A program made the translations under genes and the position numbers. Shown in pieces: positions 1 through 6,493 of a stretch of DNA of 10,435 nucleotides (positions within the stretch are counted from its first letter, which is position 1; each line of letters begins with the position of its first letter). The DNA lies in NCBI GenBank assembly GCA_013372965.1, contig JABXIR010000217.1:1-10435 (forward strand), written 5' to 3'. The stretch comes from Gammaproteobacteria bacterium (GTDB lineage Bacteria > Pseudomonadota > Gammaproteobacteria > Pseudomonadales > DSM-25080). A model generated the notes under the pieces. It ran no database searches and was not told the DNA's origin. It saw nothing but the letters and a program-made list of their open reading frames with translations.

Positions 1-339
1 GAGGCCTTCAGATGTCGACGGCTCGGCGTAGCGAACCTGAGCATGATATTGGCTCAACACATTTGCCGAACCTGGCCCCATGGTCCACCAAACCTGGTGA
101 TCAGGCCATTGAGGCCAAAGCCCTTCGAACAGTGGCAGGGCAAAGTCGATCGCTGAGCGACTGACGAACACAACTTGGTCGTAATGGTCGAGGTTATAAA
201 CGGTCTGACGAGCCACAGGATCTAGGTCTACAGGATGGATAGCCACCAGCGGCACATGCTCAGGAGACGCGCCAAGCTCTGCTAAGCGCTCTAGGAGAGT
301 AAGATGATAGGGCGCAACGCGCGTGACCCATACGCTCAT
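1..339 (-). CDS. hemD: Uroporphyrinogen-III synthase HemD (N-terminal part, cut by window start)
   Basis: HemD cyclises hydroxymethylbilane, with inversion of ring D, to uroporphyrinogen III, the branch point to haem, sirohaem and cobalamin; it is a cytosolic enzyme. The 113 codons seen begin MSVWVTRVAP, typical of the family's first strand. They continue with VVFVSRSAIDFAL (the 'F-S-x-x-A-V' strand) and MGPGSANVL, corresponding to the family's 'vG.gTa..L' turn, then PSTSEGL. About 45% of a usual ~250-residue protein is present; the rest lies beyond base 1. The ATG (337-339) directly abuts the hemC stop codon (TAA-ATG), so the two are probably translationally coupled. Family identity rests on these motifs and on the position after hemC; HemD sequences diverge strongly, so the neighbour is important support. 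Confidence 0.9.
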   Translation of the reverse strand, partial: MSVWVTRVAPYHLTLLERLAELGASPEHVPLVAIHPVDLDPVARQTVYNLDHYDQVVFVSRSAIDFALPLFEGLWPQWPDHQVWWTMGPGSANVLSQYHAQVRYAEPSTSEGL

Positions 340-1266
340 TTAGTCCGCTCCGTAGACCTCGGCCAGAATCTCGGCAGCGCCTTGCGAGATCAGTTCATCT
401 GCAACTTTCAAACCCAATGTCTCGGGATCGATGCCCACATGCTCAGACTCGAGCATGACCGTTCCGTCGGTCGACCCCACTCGCCCACGAAGCGTAATCT
501 GCCCATCGTTCGCGCGTGTTGCAAAGGCTGCAATTGGGACCTGACAGCCACCGTTTAACCTCAGATTCATAGCCCTTTCGGCGAGCACGCATGAGGAAGT
601 GAGCTCACAGCCCAAGGGGGCCAACAACTGAGCGGTCGCGTTATCGTTCGAACGAAGCTCAATCCCTACAGCACCTTGGCCGCCTGCCGGCAATAACCAG
701 TCGGTGTCGATTAACTCTGCGATACGGTCGTCGAAACCCAGCCGTTTCAAGCCCGCGGTCGCGAGAATGATAGCGTCGTACTCACCACGATCGAGTTTAG
801 CGAGGCGAGTATTGACGTTTCCGCGAAGGTCTTTAATGACGAGGTCGGGGCGTTCACGACGAAGCTGGCAACTGCGTCTCAAGGACGACGTCCCAACGAC
901 TGCACCTTGAGGTAAGTCAGAGATCGCCGCGAATTGGTTTGATACAAATGCGTCGCGCGGGTCTTCTCTCTGGCAAATGACGCCAAGTTCGAGGCCTTCT
1001 GGAAAACTCATCGGCACGTCTTTCATAGAGTGCACGGCGATATCAGCGCGCCCATCGAGCAATGCCGTTTCGAGTTCCTTTACAAACAAACCCTTGCCAC
1101 CGATCTTGGCCAGCGGTGAATCCAATATCTGGTCACCCCGAGTGGTCATTCCGAGCAACTCGACGGTTAAGTTCGGGTGGATTCGTTCTAGTTCGCTTTT
1201 CACGAAATTCGCCTGCCACAATGCTAGAGCACTCTCGCGAGTGGCGATGATTAACTTTTGATTCAT
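340..1266 (-). CDS. hemC: Porphobilinogen deaminase (hydroxymethylbilane synthase) HemC
   Basis: HemC joins four porphobilinogen molecules into hydroxymethylbilane using a covalently bound dipyrromethane cofactor. The 308-residue product is close to the 313 of E. coli. Visible marks are the N-terminal IATRESALALWQ, the HSMKDVP loop with catalytic Asp83, GTSSLRRSCQL (about 125-135) and DLRGNVNTRL (146-155), which contribute basic residues for substrate binding. LNGGCQVPIAA carries the cofactor-attachment Cys241. The frame is open further upstream, but the residues before MNQKLIIATRES have no counterpart in the family and run into algR, so the ATG at 1264-1266 is chosen. Its Shine-Dalgarno sequence is weak (CGGAC). 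The gap to the algR stop is 57 bases, so an algR-hemC-hemD transcript is likely; an internal promoter cannot be excluded. Confidence 0.97.
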   Translation of the reverse strand: MNQKLIIATRESALALWQANFVKSELERIHPNLTVELLGMTTRGDQILDSPLAKIGGKGLFVKELETALLDGRADIAVHSMKDVPMSFPEGLELGVICQREDPRDAFVSNQFAAISDLPQGAVVGTSSLRRSCQLRRERPDLVIKDLRGNVNTRLAKLDRGEYDAIILATAGLKRLGFDDRIAELIDTDWLLPAGGQGAVGIELRSNDNATAQLLAPLGCELTSSCVLAERAMNLRLNGGCQVPIAAFATRANDGQITLRGRVGSTDGTVMLESEHVGIDPETLGLKVADELISQGAAEILAEVYGAD

Positions 1267-1322
1267 AGCGTCCGAGTCTACATCACGTTTGAGAATGTCA
1301 GCGATAGTAACACGACCCAAGC

Positions 1323-2048
1323 TTACATCGAAGCAAGCCTTGCGCGAACTTGTGCAAGATGACGACGGCTCACAATGGGGCCTTCGTCCAGATCTGATAG
1401 CTCGACTCGGTACTGACCCGACGACAAGCGCTTTAAGCCGCACACATGCCTCAAGGAAACAATCGCATTGCGATGGACGCGTAGCATCAAGTCACCATAC
1501 CGATTTTCCAGCTTACGCAGAGGTTCATCCAGGACTCGCTCACATTCGGACGTCACTGCCATGACATATTTTTGGTCTGCGTAGAAGTACCGTATTTCTT
1601 CGATTGGCACGACCGACAAACCTCGGCGGCTCTTGATCGTGATGAATTCTCGTCGTCCTTGATCGCCCCCCACGGCCTCTCGAATTCGATTAGGGCGTAA
1701 GAGGCTTTCTAATAACGATTGAAGAGGGGCGGATCGATAAGGCTTGACCAGAAACCCTCGAGCACCTGCCCGAAACGCATCCCAGGCATCACTCTGATGT
1801 AGCGAAGCTACACATAAAGCCGGTGGTACATCTTCGTTGTTGATAAAGTCAACCATATTGGCGACGGTTTGCCCCGGTAGACGCCAGTTGACGACAATCA
1901 GCTCCGGAATTAGGCGCTCACACGCATCAATGCTCGACACCCAATTCGACGATGAGCCCACAAGTTCTATCCCATCTATTTCCTCACAGGCCTGCCCGAA
2001 CTTCTCGATGCTGTCCGCATCGTCGTCTACCAAAAACACTCTGATCAT
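1323..2048 (-). CDS. algR: AlgR-like LytTR response regulator lacking the phospho-acceptor Asp
   Basis: A 241-residue two-domain regulator (Pseudomonas AlgR is about 248). Residues 1-~118 form a CheY-like receiver: acidic pocket Asp8-Asp9-Asp10, Ser82 at the Thr/Ser switch position, Phe99 and Lys102 in FLVKPYRS. Residues ~135-241 form a LytTR DNA-binding domain, with AlgR-like signatures VPIEEIRYFYADQKYV, VHRNAIVS (191-198) and VSRRH (226-230). The phospho-acceptor is replaced: LIVVNWRLPG has Asn54 (AAC) where AlgR has Asp54, and the usual GLDG after the proline is GQTV. The frame extends to a GTG at 2066, but the ATG at 2046-2048 has AGGA seven bases upstream and starts MIRVFLVDDD as receivers do. 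In Pseudomonas the sensor gene algZ/fimS precedes algR; here only a short intergenic region separates algR from argH. Identity as the AlgR orthologue is supported by hemC and argH on its two sides. Phosphorylation-independent action is inferred. Confidence 0.9.
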   Translation of the reverse strand: MIRVFLVDDDADSIEKFGQACEEIDGIELVGSSSNWVSSIDACERLIPELIVVNWRLPGQTVANMVDFINNEDVPPALCVASLHQSDAWDAFRAGARGFLVKPYRSAPLQSLLESLLRPNRIREAVGGDQGRREFITIKSRRGLSVVPIEEIRYFYADQKYVMAVTSECERVLDEPLRKLENRYGDLMLRVHRNAIVSLRHVCGLKRLSSGQYRVELSDLDEGPIVSRRHLAQVRARLASM

Positions 2049-2085
2049 TCGTTCATTCCTGCACACCGCCTAAACGCTTATTAAC

Positions 2086-2106
2086 ACCGTTAGTCATAAG
2101 GTTAGT
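2086..2106 (+). promoter_or_regulatory. Candidate AlgR/LytTR binding site
   Basis: The bases 2087-2095 (CCGTTAGTC) match the known AlgR core CCGTTCGTC at 8 of 9 positions. ACCGTTAGT at 2086-2094 fits every position of the general LytTR half-site [TA][AC][CA]GTTN[AG][TG]. A second copy, AAGGTTAGT at 2098-2106, fits 8 of 9 positions, 12 bases downstream on the same strand. The usual start-to-start period for LytTR direct repeats is nearer 21-22, so the pairing may be coincidental. The site lies about 40 bases upstream of the algR ATG, which suggests autoregulation. This is a motif match only. Confidence 0.4.
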
Positions 2107-2181
2107 TAAGAGCTTAAAATAAACAAATATTCAATTTTAAAAATATGAGGGCTATGAATAGCTTCGATAACAAAGCGTCAA

Positions 2182-2211
2182 TTGCGCCTCGTAAGCCGAA
2201 TAGCCTAGTAT
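2182..2211 (+). promoter_or_regulatory. Possible sigma-70 promoter of argH
   Basis: TTGCGC (2182-2187) and TAGTAT (2206-2211) are separated by 18 bases and would start transcription near 2218, leaving a leader of about 35 bases before the argH ATG. The match is moderate (4 of 6 for the -35 hexamer, 5 of 6 for the -10). As it is the only plus-strand intergenic space of any size, this promoter could serve the whole argH-to-yigB run. Confidence 0.4.
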
Positions 2212-2251
2212 ACAAGGGTCAATTACTCTTTAATTTAGCGAGATTCATAAT

Positions 2252-3628
2252 ATGTCTAAGCAGAAACTCTGGGGCGGGCGCTTTCAAGAAGCCACCGACG
2301 CCTTCGTCGAACGATTCACCGCATCTGTCACATTCGACCAGCGCTTGGCAAAACAGGATATCCAAGGCAGTCGCGCCCATGCGCAAATGCTCGCATCATC
2401 CGGTGTTATCTCGGAAGAGGACAAGTCATCGATACTGTCGGGTCTTGATCAAATAGAATCTGAGATCGCAAGTGGTGACTTCGAATGGTCTGTTCAACTC
2501 GAAGATGTCCATATGAACATTGAGGCTGCGCTAACCGATAAAATCGGCATCGCCGGCAAACGCCTACACACGGGGCGTTCGCGGAATGACCAAGTGGCGA
2601 CGGATATCCGCCTCTGGCTTCGCGACGAAATCGGTATCCTCATCGATTTACTTCGCTCCGCGCGATCCGCATTGATTGATCTCGCCGAATCGGAATCTGA
2701 CACGATCATGCCTGGATTCACGCATCTGCAAACTGCACAGCCCGTCACGTTTGGTCATCATCTTCTCGCATGGCAGGAGATGTTAAAGCGTGATCAATCG
2801 CGCCTTAAAGACTGCGCGGAGCGCTTAAACGAATGTCCCCTCGGCGCGGCCGCACTCGCTGGTACAACCTATCCAATTAACCGCGAACAAACTGCACAAT
2901 TACTGGGATTTCGTAAGCCCACCGAAAACAGTCTCGACTCCGTATCCGATCGCGACTTCGCCATCGAGTTTTGTAGTGCAGCTGCGCTTTGTATGACGCA
3001 CCTGTCTCGTATGTCAGAAGAACTCGTGATCTGGACGTCGGCACAATTTAACTTCATTGAACTTCCTGACCGTTACTGTACCGGCTCATCCATTATGCCG
3101 CAGAAGAAGAATCCGGATGTTCCGGAGCTCATTCGAGGTAAAACGGGTCGCGTCAACGGGCATCTAATCAGCCTGCTAACCCTTATGAAATCGCAACCAC
3201 TGGCATACAACAAAGACAACCAAGAAGATAAAGAGCCGCTGTTCGATGCCGTCGATACGCTCAAAGATTGTCTGCTGGCGTTCGCTGACATGGTACCATC
3301 CATCAAACCTAACCGGACCGTTATGCGAGAGGCCGCTTCACGCGGTTTCGCGACGGCAACCGATCTTGCAGATTATCTCGTCAAGCGCGGCGTTGCCTTT
3401 CGTGATGCTCACGAAATTGTCGGCCTCGCAGTTGCTGAAGGCGTGAAGCAAGGGATTGATCTGGCCGAGATGAGCCTAGAAACACTCCAGTCGTTCGGCT
3501 CGATGATCGAAGCCGACGTATTCGACGTGCTCACGCTGGATGGCTCCGTCTCGGCGCGAGATCATTTAGGCGGCACCGCACCAAACCAAGTGCGCGCCGC
3601 AGCCATTCGCGCTCGCGCAACGCTGTAA
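2252..3628 (+). CDS. argH: Argininosuccinate lyase ArgH
   Basis: ArgH splits argininosuccinate into arginine and fumarate, the last step of arginine synthesis, as a cytosolic homotetramer of the fumarase/aspartase superfamily. The 458 residues match the usual length (457 in E. coli). In order one sees the N-terminal LWGGRF, HTGRSRNDQ (106-114), GFTHLQTAQPV with catalytic-base His158, and the superfamily signature GSSIMPQKKNP (278-288) containing catalytic Ser279/Ser280. The ATG is followed by the family start MSKQKLWGGRF; its Shine-Dalgarno sequence is poor (GCGAG about nine bases upstream). It is divergent from algR, as in Pseudomonas, and is followed after 12 bases by lptM instead of cyaA/cyaY, so arginine synthesis appears joined to the lysine operon here. 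Confidence 0.98.
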   Translation: MSKQKLWGGRFQEATDAFVERFTASVTFDQRLAKQDIQGSRAHAQMLASSGVISEEDKSSILSGLDQIESEIASGDFEWSVQLEDVHMNIEAALTDKIGIAGKRLHTGRSRNDQVATDIRLWLRDEIGILIDLLRSARSALIDLAESESDTIMPGFTHLQTAQPVTFGHHLLAWQEMLKRDQSRLKDCAERLNECPLGAAALAGTTYPINREQTAQLLGFRKPTENSLDSVSDRDFAIEFCSAAALCMTHLSRMSEELVIWTSAQFNFIELPDRYCTGSSIMPQKKNPDVPELIRGKTGRVNGHLISLLTLMKSQPLAYNKDNQEDKEPLFDAVDTLKDCLLAFADMVPSIKPNRTVMREAASRGFATATDLADYLVKRGVAFRDAHEIVGLAVAEGVKQGIDLAEMSLETLQSFGSMIEADVFDVLTLDGSVSARDHLGGTAPNQVRAAAIRARATL

Positions 3629-3640
3629 TAGGAGATCATC

Positions 3641-3766
3641 ATGAAGCGCATCATCACCTTACTAGCGGTCTTCCTTTTGGTATCAGCCTGTGGCCAAAAG
3701 GGGCCGTTATATTTGCCAGAAGAAACACCGGAAACGCCGCAACCACAGGAATCCGAGGATGAGTGA
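3641..3766 (+). CDS. lptM: LptM-type small lipoprotein (YifL/LppL)
   Basis: A 41-residue lipoprotein. Residues 1-16 form a signal peptide: basic MKRI, a hydrophobic stretch to about 14, and the lipobox VSAC with the lipidated Cys17. The mature part starts CGQKGPLYLP, the diagnostic motif of the LptM family, and ends in a Pro/Glu-rich tail (about 26-41). In E. coli LptM, an outer-membrane lipoprotein, stabilises and helps oxidative maturation of the LPS translocon LptD/LptE; the same role is inferred here. The product is shorter than E. coli LptM (67 residues), as the C-terminal tail is brief. A good AGGAG lies eight bases before the ATG. It overlaps lysA by eight bases, the same partnership seen in Pseudomonas. 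Confidence 0.92.
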   Translation: MKRIITLLAVFLLVSACGQKGPLYLPEETPETPQPQESEDE

Positions 3767-4985
3767 CCTAGCGTGGTCCGACGCTCAACTAAAGGAAGTC
3801 GCTGCAACGTACGGCACACCCTGTTACGTGTACCGCCAAGATCTTCTCGAACAGTTCGCCGATGCCTGGATTAACGCTCTGGGAGATCGAGGTACCGTCT
3901 GTTACGCCGTCAAGGCGAACTCCAACCTCGCGGTTCTACAGATCCTCGCGCGACGTGGCTGTGGTTTCGACATCGTGTCGGAGGGAGAACTGCACCGCGT
4001 CATTGCTGCGGGCGGCAGTCCGAAAAAAATCGTATTTTCGGGCGTCGGCAAATCCTTTGATGCTATTCGTTTTGCACTTGAACAACAGATTAAGTGCTTT
4101 AACGTCGAGTCATTACGCGAACTCGACCACATCAACTCAATTGCGGAGTCGATGGGCGTCATCGCACCGGTGTCGCTGCGTGTCAACCCAAACGTCGATG
4201 CCAAAACCCACCCATACATTTCAACCGGCCTCAAAGAGAATAAGTTCGGCATCGCTGCCGACCAAGTCATCGACGCCTACCAACACGCCTCGTCGCTCAC
4301 CAGCCTCAGCGTGATTGGTATCGATTGTCATATCGGCTCTCAAATTACTGAGGCTGAACCATTTATGGACGCACTAGAGAAAGTCCTCGCTTGGGTCGAA
4401 GAGCTCGAATCGCTTGGGATCACACTCCAACACATCGATTTAGGCGGTGGTTTAGGCGTGCGCTACGATAATGAAACACCCCCTCAGCCGGCTGAAATCA
4501 TCGCTCGCGTTTTAGCGCGGTTAGCAAACCGGACTGAGCAGCTCATCTTTGAGCCCGGTCGCTCCATCACTGCCAACGCGGGTGTATTGCTATCGCAAGT
4601 CCTGTTAACCAAGCACAACGGTGAACACAACTTCGCCATCATTGACGCCGCCATGAACGATTTAGCCCGACCGTCTTTATACCAATCTTGGCAACGTATC
4701 CAAGTGATCGATCCACCCGAAGATGCGACACCGCTTCACTGGGATATTGTCGGACCTATTTGTGAAACCGGCGACTTTATCGCTAAGCAGCGACCTTTGT
4801 GTTTAGCCGAGCAATCATTGCTTGTAATTCACAGTGCAGGTGCTTATGGTTTCTCCATGGCGAGCAACTATAATAGTCGCCGACGAGCAGCCGAGATTAT
4901 CCTCTCCGACCGCTGTATGCACCTTGCGCGTGCCCGGGAGAGCTATACTTCGCTGTATCGTGATGAATATTTATTCGAAGGGTAA
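3759..4985 (+). CDS. lysA: Diaminopimelate decarboxylase LysA
   Basis: LysA is a PLP-dependent fold-III decarboxylase converting meso-diaminopimelate to L-lysine. The 408 residues begin MSDLAWSDAQLKEVAATYGTP. They show PLP-binding Lys52 in CYAVKANSN, His191 in CHIGSQI, the phosphate loop DLGGGLG (227-233), EPGRSI (265-270) and Cys335 in GPICETGDF, which acts from the neighbouring subunit. C-terminal GAYGFSMASNYN (361-372) is typical. The frame is open further upstream, but only in the wrong frame across lptM; the ATG at 3759 fits the family N-terminus and has AGGA about eight bases upstream. The start overlaps the lptM stop by eight bases and dapF follows after three, so the two diaminopimelate-pathway enzymes are co-expressed. 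Confidence 0.98.
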   Translation: MSDLAWSDAQLKEVAATYGTPCYVYRQDLLEQFADAWINALGDRGTVCYAVKANSNLAVLQILARRGCGFDIVSEGELHRVIAAGGSPKKIVFSGVGKSFDAIRFALEQQIKCFNVESLRELDHINSIAESMGVIAPVSLRVNPNVDAKTHPYISTGLKENKFGIAADQVIDAYQHASSLTSLSVIGIDCHIGSQITEAEPFMDALEKVLAWVEELESLGITLQHIDLGGGLGVRYDNETPPQPAEIIARVLARLANRTEQLIFEPGRSITANAGVLLSQVLLTKHNGEHNFAIIDAAMNDLARPSLYQSWQRIQVIDPPEDATPLHWDIVGPICETGDFIAKQRPLCLAEQSLLVIHSAGAYGFSMASNYNSRRRAAEIILSDRCMHLARARESYTSLYRDEYLFEG

Positions 4986-4988
4986 ATC

Positions 4989-5816
4989 ATGCGATTGAAA
5001 TTCACCAAGATGCACGGTCTTGGTAACGACTTTGTGGTCATCGACGCTATCTCACAGCGCGTCAATCTTAGCCGCGATCAAATCACTCATATCACCGACC
5101 GAAATTTTGGGGTTGGCTGTGATCAATTACTGATTGTCGAAGCGCCCAATCGACCTCATGTCGATTTCAATTATCGAATCTTTAACAGTGACGGAACCGA
5201 GGTTGAGCACTGCGGAAACGGTGCCCGATGTTTCGCAAAGTTTGTGCGCGACCAGAACCTAACACACCGAGATCGTATCCGCGTAAACACCATGAGCCGG
5301 CAGCTCGAGCTCAGCATCGGCAGTGACGGTCTCGTTGAAGTCGACATGGGGCCACCAGAATTCGATCCCAAGGCCATTGGGCTCGACCGTGAGCTATCAG
5401 AAGTCTATCGTTTAAAAGCGCTCGACCGCAGTTTTCATATTTCAGCCATTTCAATGGGCAACCCCCACTTAGTGACCCGCGTAAGCAATGCCAAGCGATA
5501 CCCAGTTGAAAAATATGGACGCGCGCTATCAACTCACAAGGCGTTTAAGAATGGCGTTAACGTCAGCTTTGTTGAAGTGATTAGCCGTGACACCCTTAAG
5601 CTCAGAGTCTACGAGCGAGGCGTTGGCGAAACACTCGCCTGCGGAACGGGCGCGTGTGCAACTGCCGTAGCAGCAATCAAGAACGGCTGGTGTGATGCAA
5701 AGGTGAATTTAGAACTAAAAGGTGGCAAACTCGAGATTGAATGGCAGGGAGATAACCAACCCGTAATCATGCGTGGGCCAGCCGACACCGTTTTTGAAGG
5801 TTATATAACACTATGA
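4989..5816 (+). CDS. dapF: Diaminopimelate epimerase DapF
   Basis: DapF interconverts LL- and meso-diaminopimelate without a cofactor, supplying peptidoglycan cross-links and the LysA substrate. The 275-residue length equals the family norm (274 in E. coli). The two catalytic cysteines are visible: Cys75 in EHCGNGARC and Cys218 in ACGTGACA. Other family blocks are KMHGLGNDFVVID (7-19), NFGVGCDQ (39-46), MGNPH (156-160) and ERGVGETLACGTGA (209-222). The ATG lies three bases past the lysA stop with GAAGGG about six bases upstream. The stop overlaps the next start as ATGA, indicating translational coupling. Confidence 0.98.
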   Translation: MRLKFTKMHGLGNDFVVIDAISQRVNLSRDQITHITDRNFGVGCDQLLIVEAPNRPHVDFNYRIFNSDGTEVEHCGNGARCFAKFVRDQNLTHRDRIRVNTMSRQLELSIGSDGLVEVDMGPPEFDPKAIGLDRELSEVYRLKALDRSFHISAISMGNPHLVTRVSNAKRYPVEKYGRALSTHKAFKNGVNVSFVEVISRDTLKLRVYERGVGETLACGTGACATAVAAIKNGWCDAKVNLELKGGKLEIEWQGDNQPVIMRGPADTVFEGYITL

Positions 5817-6493
5817 GCACCGAATCACGGGCAAGTAACATTACCTCAGAAGAGGTCATCGCATACCTGACAGAGAATCCCGAGTTCTTCGCAACGCACA
5901 CTGACGTTGTTGACCAGCTAAACATCCCTCACGAGAGTGGCGAAGCAGTGTCATTGCTTCAACACCAAGTGAATGTTCTTAGAGGCCGCAATACCGAATT
6001 TCACGGCCGACTCGATCAGCTGTTAGAGCACGCTCGTGACAACGACCGAAAGTTTGCACAAACCCGACGATTTGTTCTTCACGCCCTCGATGCCACGAGT
6101 TTCAAAGAACTCAATGCCGGCGTAGAGCGAAGCCTCTACGACGACTTCGGAGTTGAGTTCTGTGCGCTTATTCTACTTCGTGAAACACCGGTGAGCGGTG
6201 TCAGAACGTGCCGAATCCTCGAAGCAAACCGTCACATTAGATCAATCCTCACGAGTTCAAAAGCCGTCTGCGGGCAATTTAGCGACGCCGAACTCACTTG
6301 GATTTTTGGTCACAACAAAGTCAAATCGGCGGCGATCACTCCTATCGCTCACGGGCAGCAATACGGTATTTTGGCGGTTGGCAACAGCGACCCTGCGTAC
6401 TACCGCTCAGGCATGGGCACGCTGTTCCTCAATTACGTCAGCGAAGTCCTCGCTCGTGTCATTCCTGCAATCCACGATGACACCTCTAGCTAG
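5813..6493 (+). CDS. DUF484 family protein (YigA-like)
   Basis: A 226-residue cytosolic protein of the DUF484 family, whose biochemical role is unknown. Family marks are the N-terminal EEVIAYLTENPEFF, the block IPHESGEAVSLLQHQVNVLR (38-57), and the C-terminal GNSDPAYYRSGMGTLFLNYV (190-209) followed by SEVLARVIP. Residues about 44-90 look helical and probably coiled-coil; the second half resembles a GAF-like fold. The gene sits between dapF and xerC as yigA does in E. coli and as the DUF484 gene does in Pseudomonas. Its start overlaps dapF by four bases and its end overlaps xerC by 17. This conserved placement suggests some link to cell-wall synthesis or XerC, but no function is established. 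Confidence 0.93.
   Translation: MSTESRASNITSEEVIAYLTENPEFFATHTDVVDQLNIPHESGEAVSLLQHQVNVLRGRNTEFHGRLDQLLEHARDNDRKFAQTRRFVLHALDATSFKELNAGVERSLYDDFGVEFCALILLRETPVSGVRTCRILEANRHIRSILTSSKAVCGQFSDAELTWIFGHNKVKSAAITPIAHGQQYGILAVGNSDPAYYRSGMGTLFLNYVSEVLARVIPAIHDDTSS

Larger units (their letters stand above)
2049..2251. other. Divergent algR/argH intergenic region
   Basis: This 203-base stretch separates the divergent algR and argH start codons and is the largest non-coding space in the window. Its left part (about 2071-2150) is AT-rich and contains the candidate LytTR site; its right part holds the best argH promoter candidate. No convincing open frame, hairpin terminator or RNA gene was seen. A clear algR promoter could not be assigned: the best minus-strand pair (TTGAAT, 17 bases, TCTTAA) is weak. 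In Pseudomonas the sensor gene algZ would occupy this junction; no remnant of it is recognisable. Confidence 0.7.

Noticed and set aside
1267..1443. N-terminal extension of hemC into algR
   Set aside because: It is an out-of-frame shadow of the algR 3' end; HemC begins at MNQKLIIATRES with the expected family length.
2049..2066. Upstream GTG start for algR adding six residues
   Set aside because: The ATG at 2046-2048 has a well-spaced AGGA and gives the standard receiver N-terminus; the extension is unlike the family.
2120..2133. ARG-box-like TAAAC-AAAT-ATTCA upstream of argH
   Set aside because: 8 of 10 half-site positions match the E. coli ArgR box, but the region is very AT-rich so such a match is expected by chance, and Pseudomonas-type ArgR uses a different site.
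2145..2456. Plus-strand open frame of 103 codons starting in the algR/argH gap
   Set aside because: Most of it overlaps argH in another frame, with no family signature and no good ribosome binding site.
6198..6476. N-terminal extension of xerC by about 93 residues inside DUF484
   Set aside because: The extension has no recombinase character, and the DUF484 reading frame there is clearly the real one; XerC has normal length from 6477.
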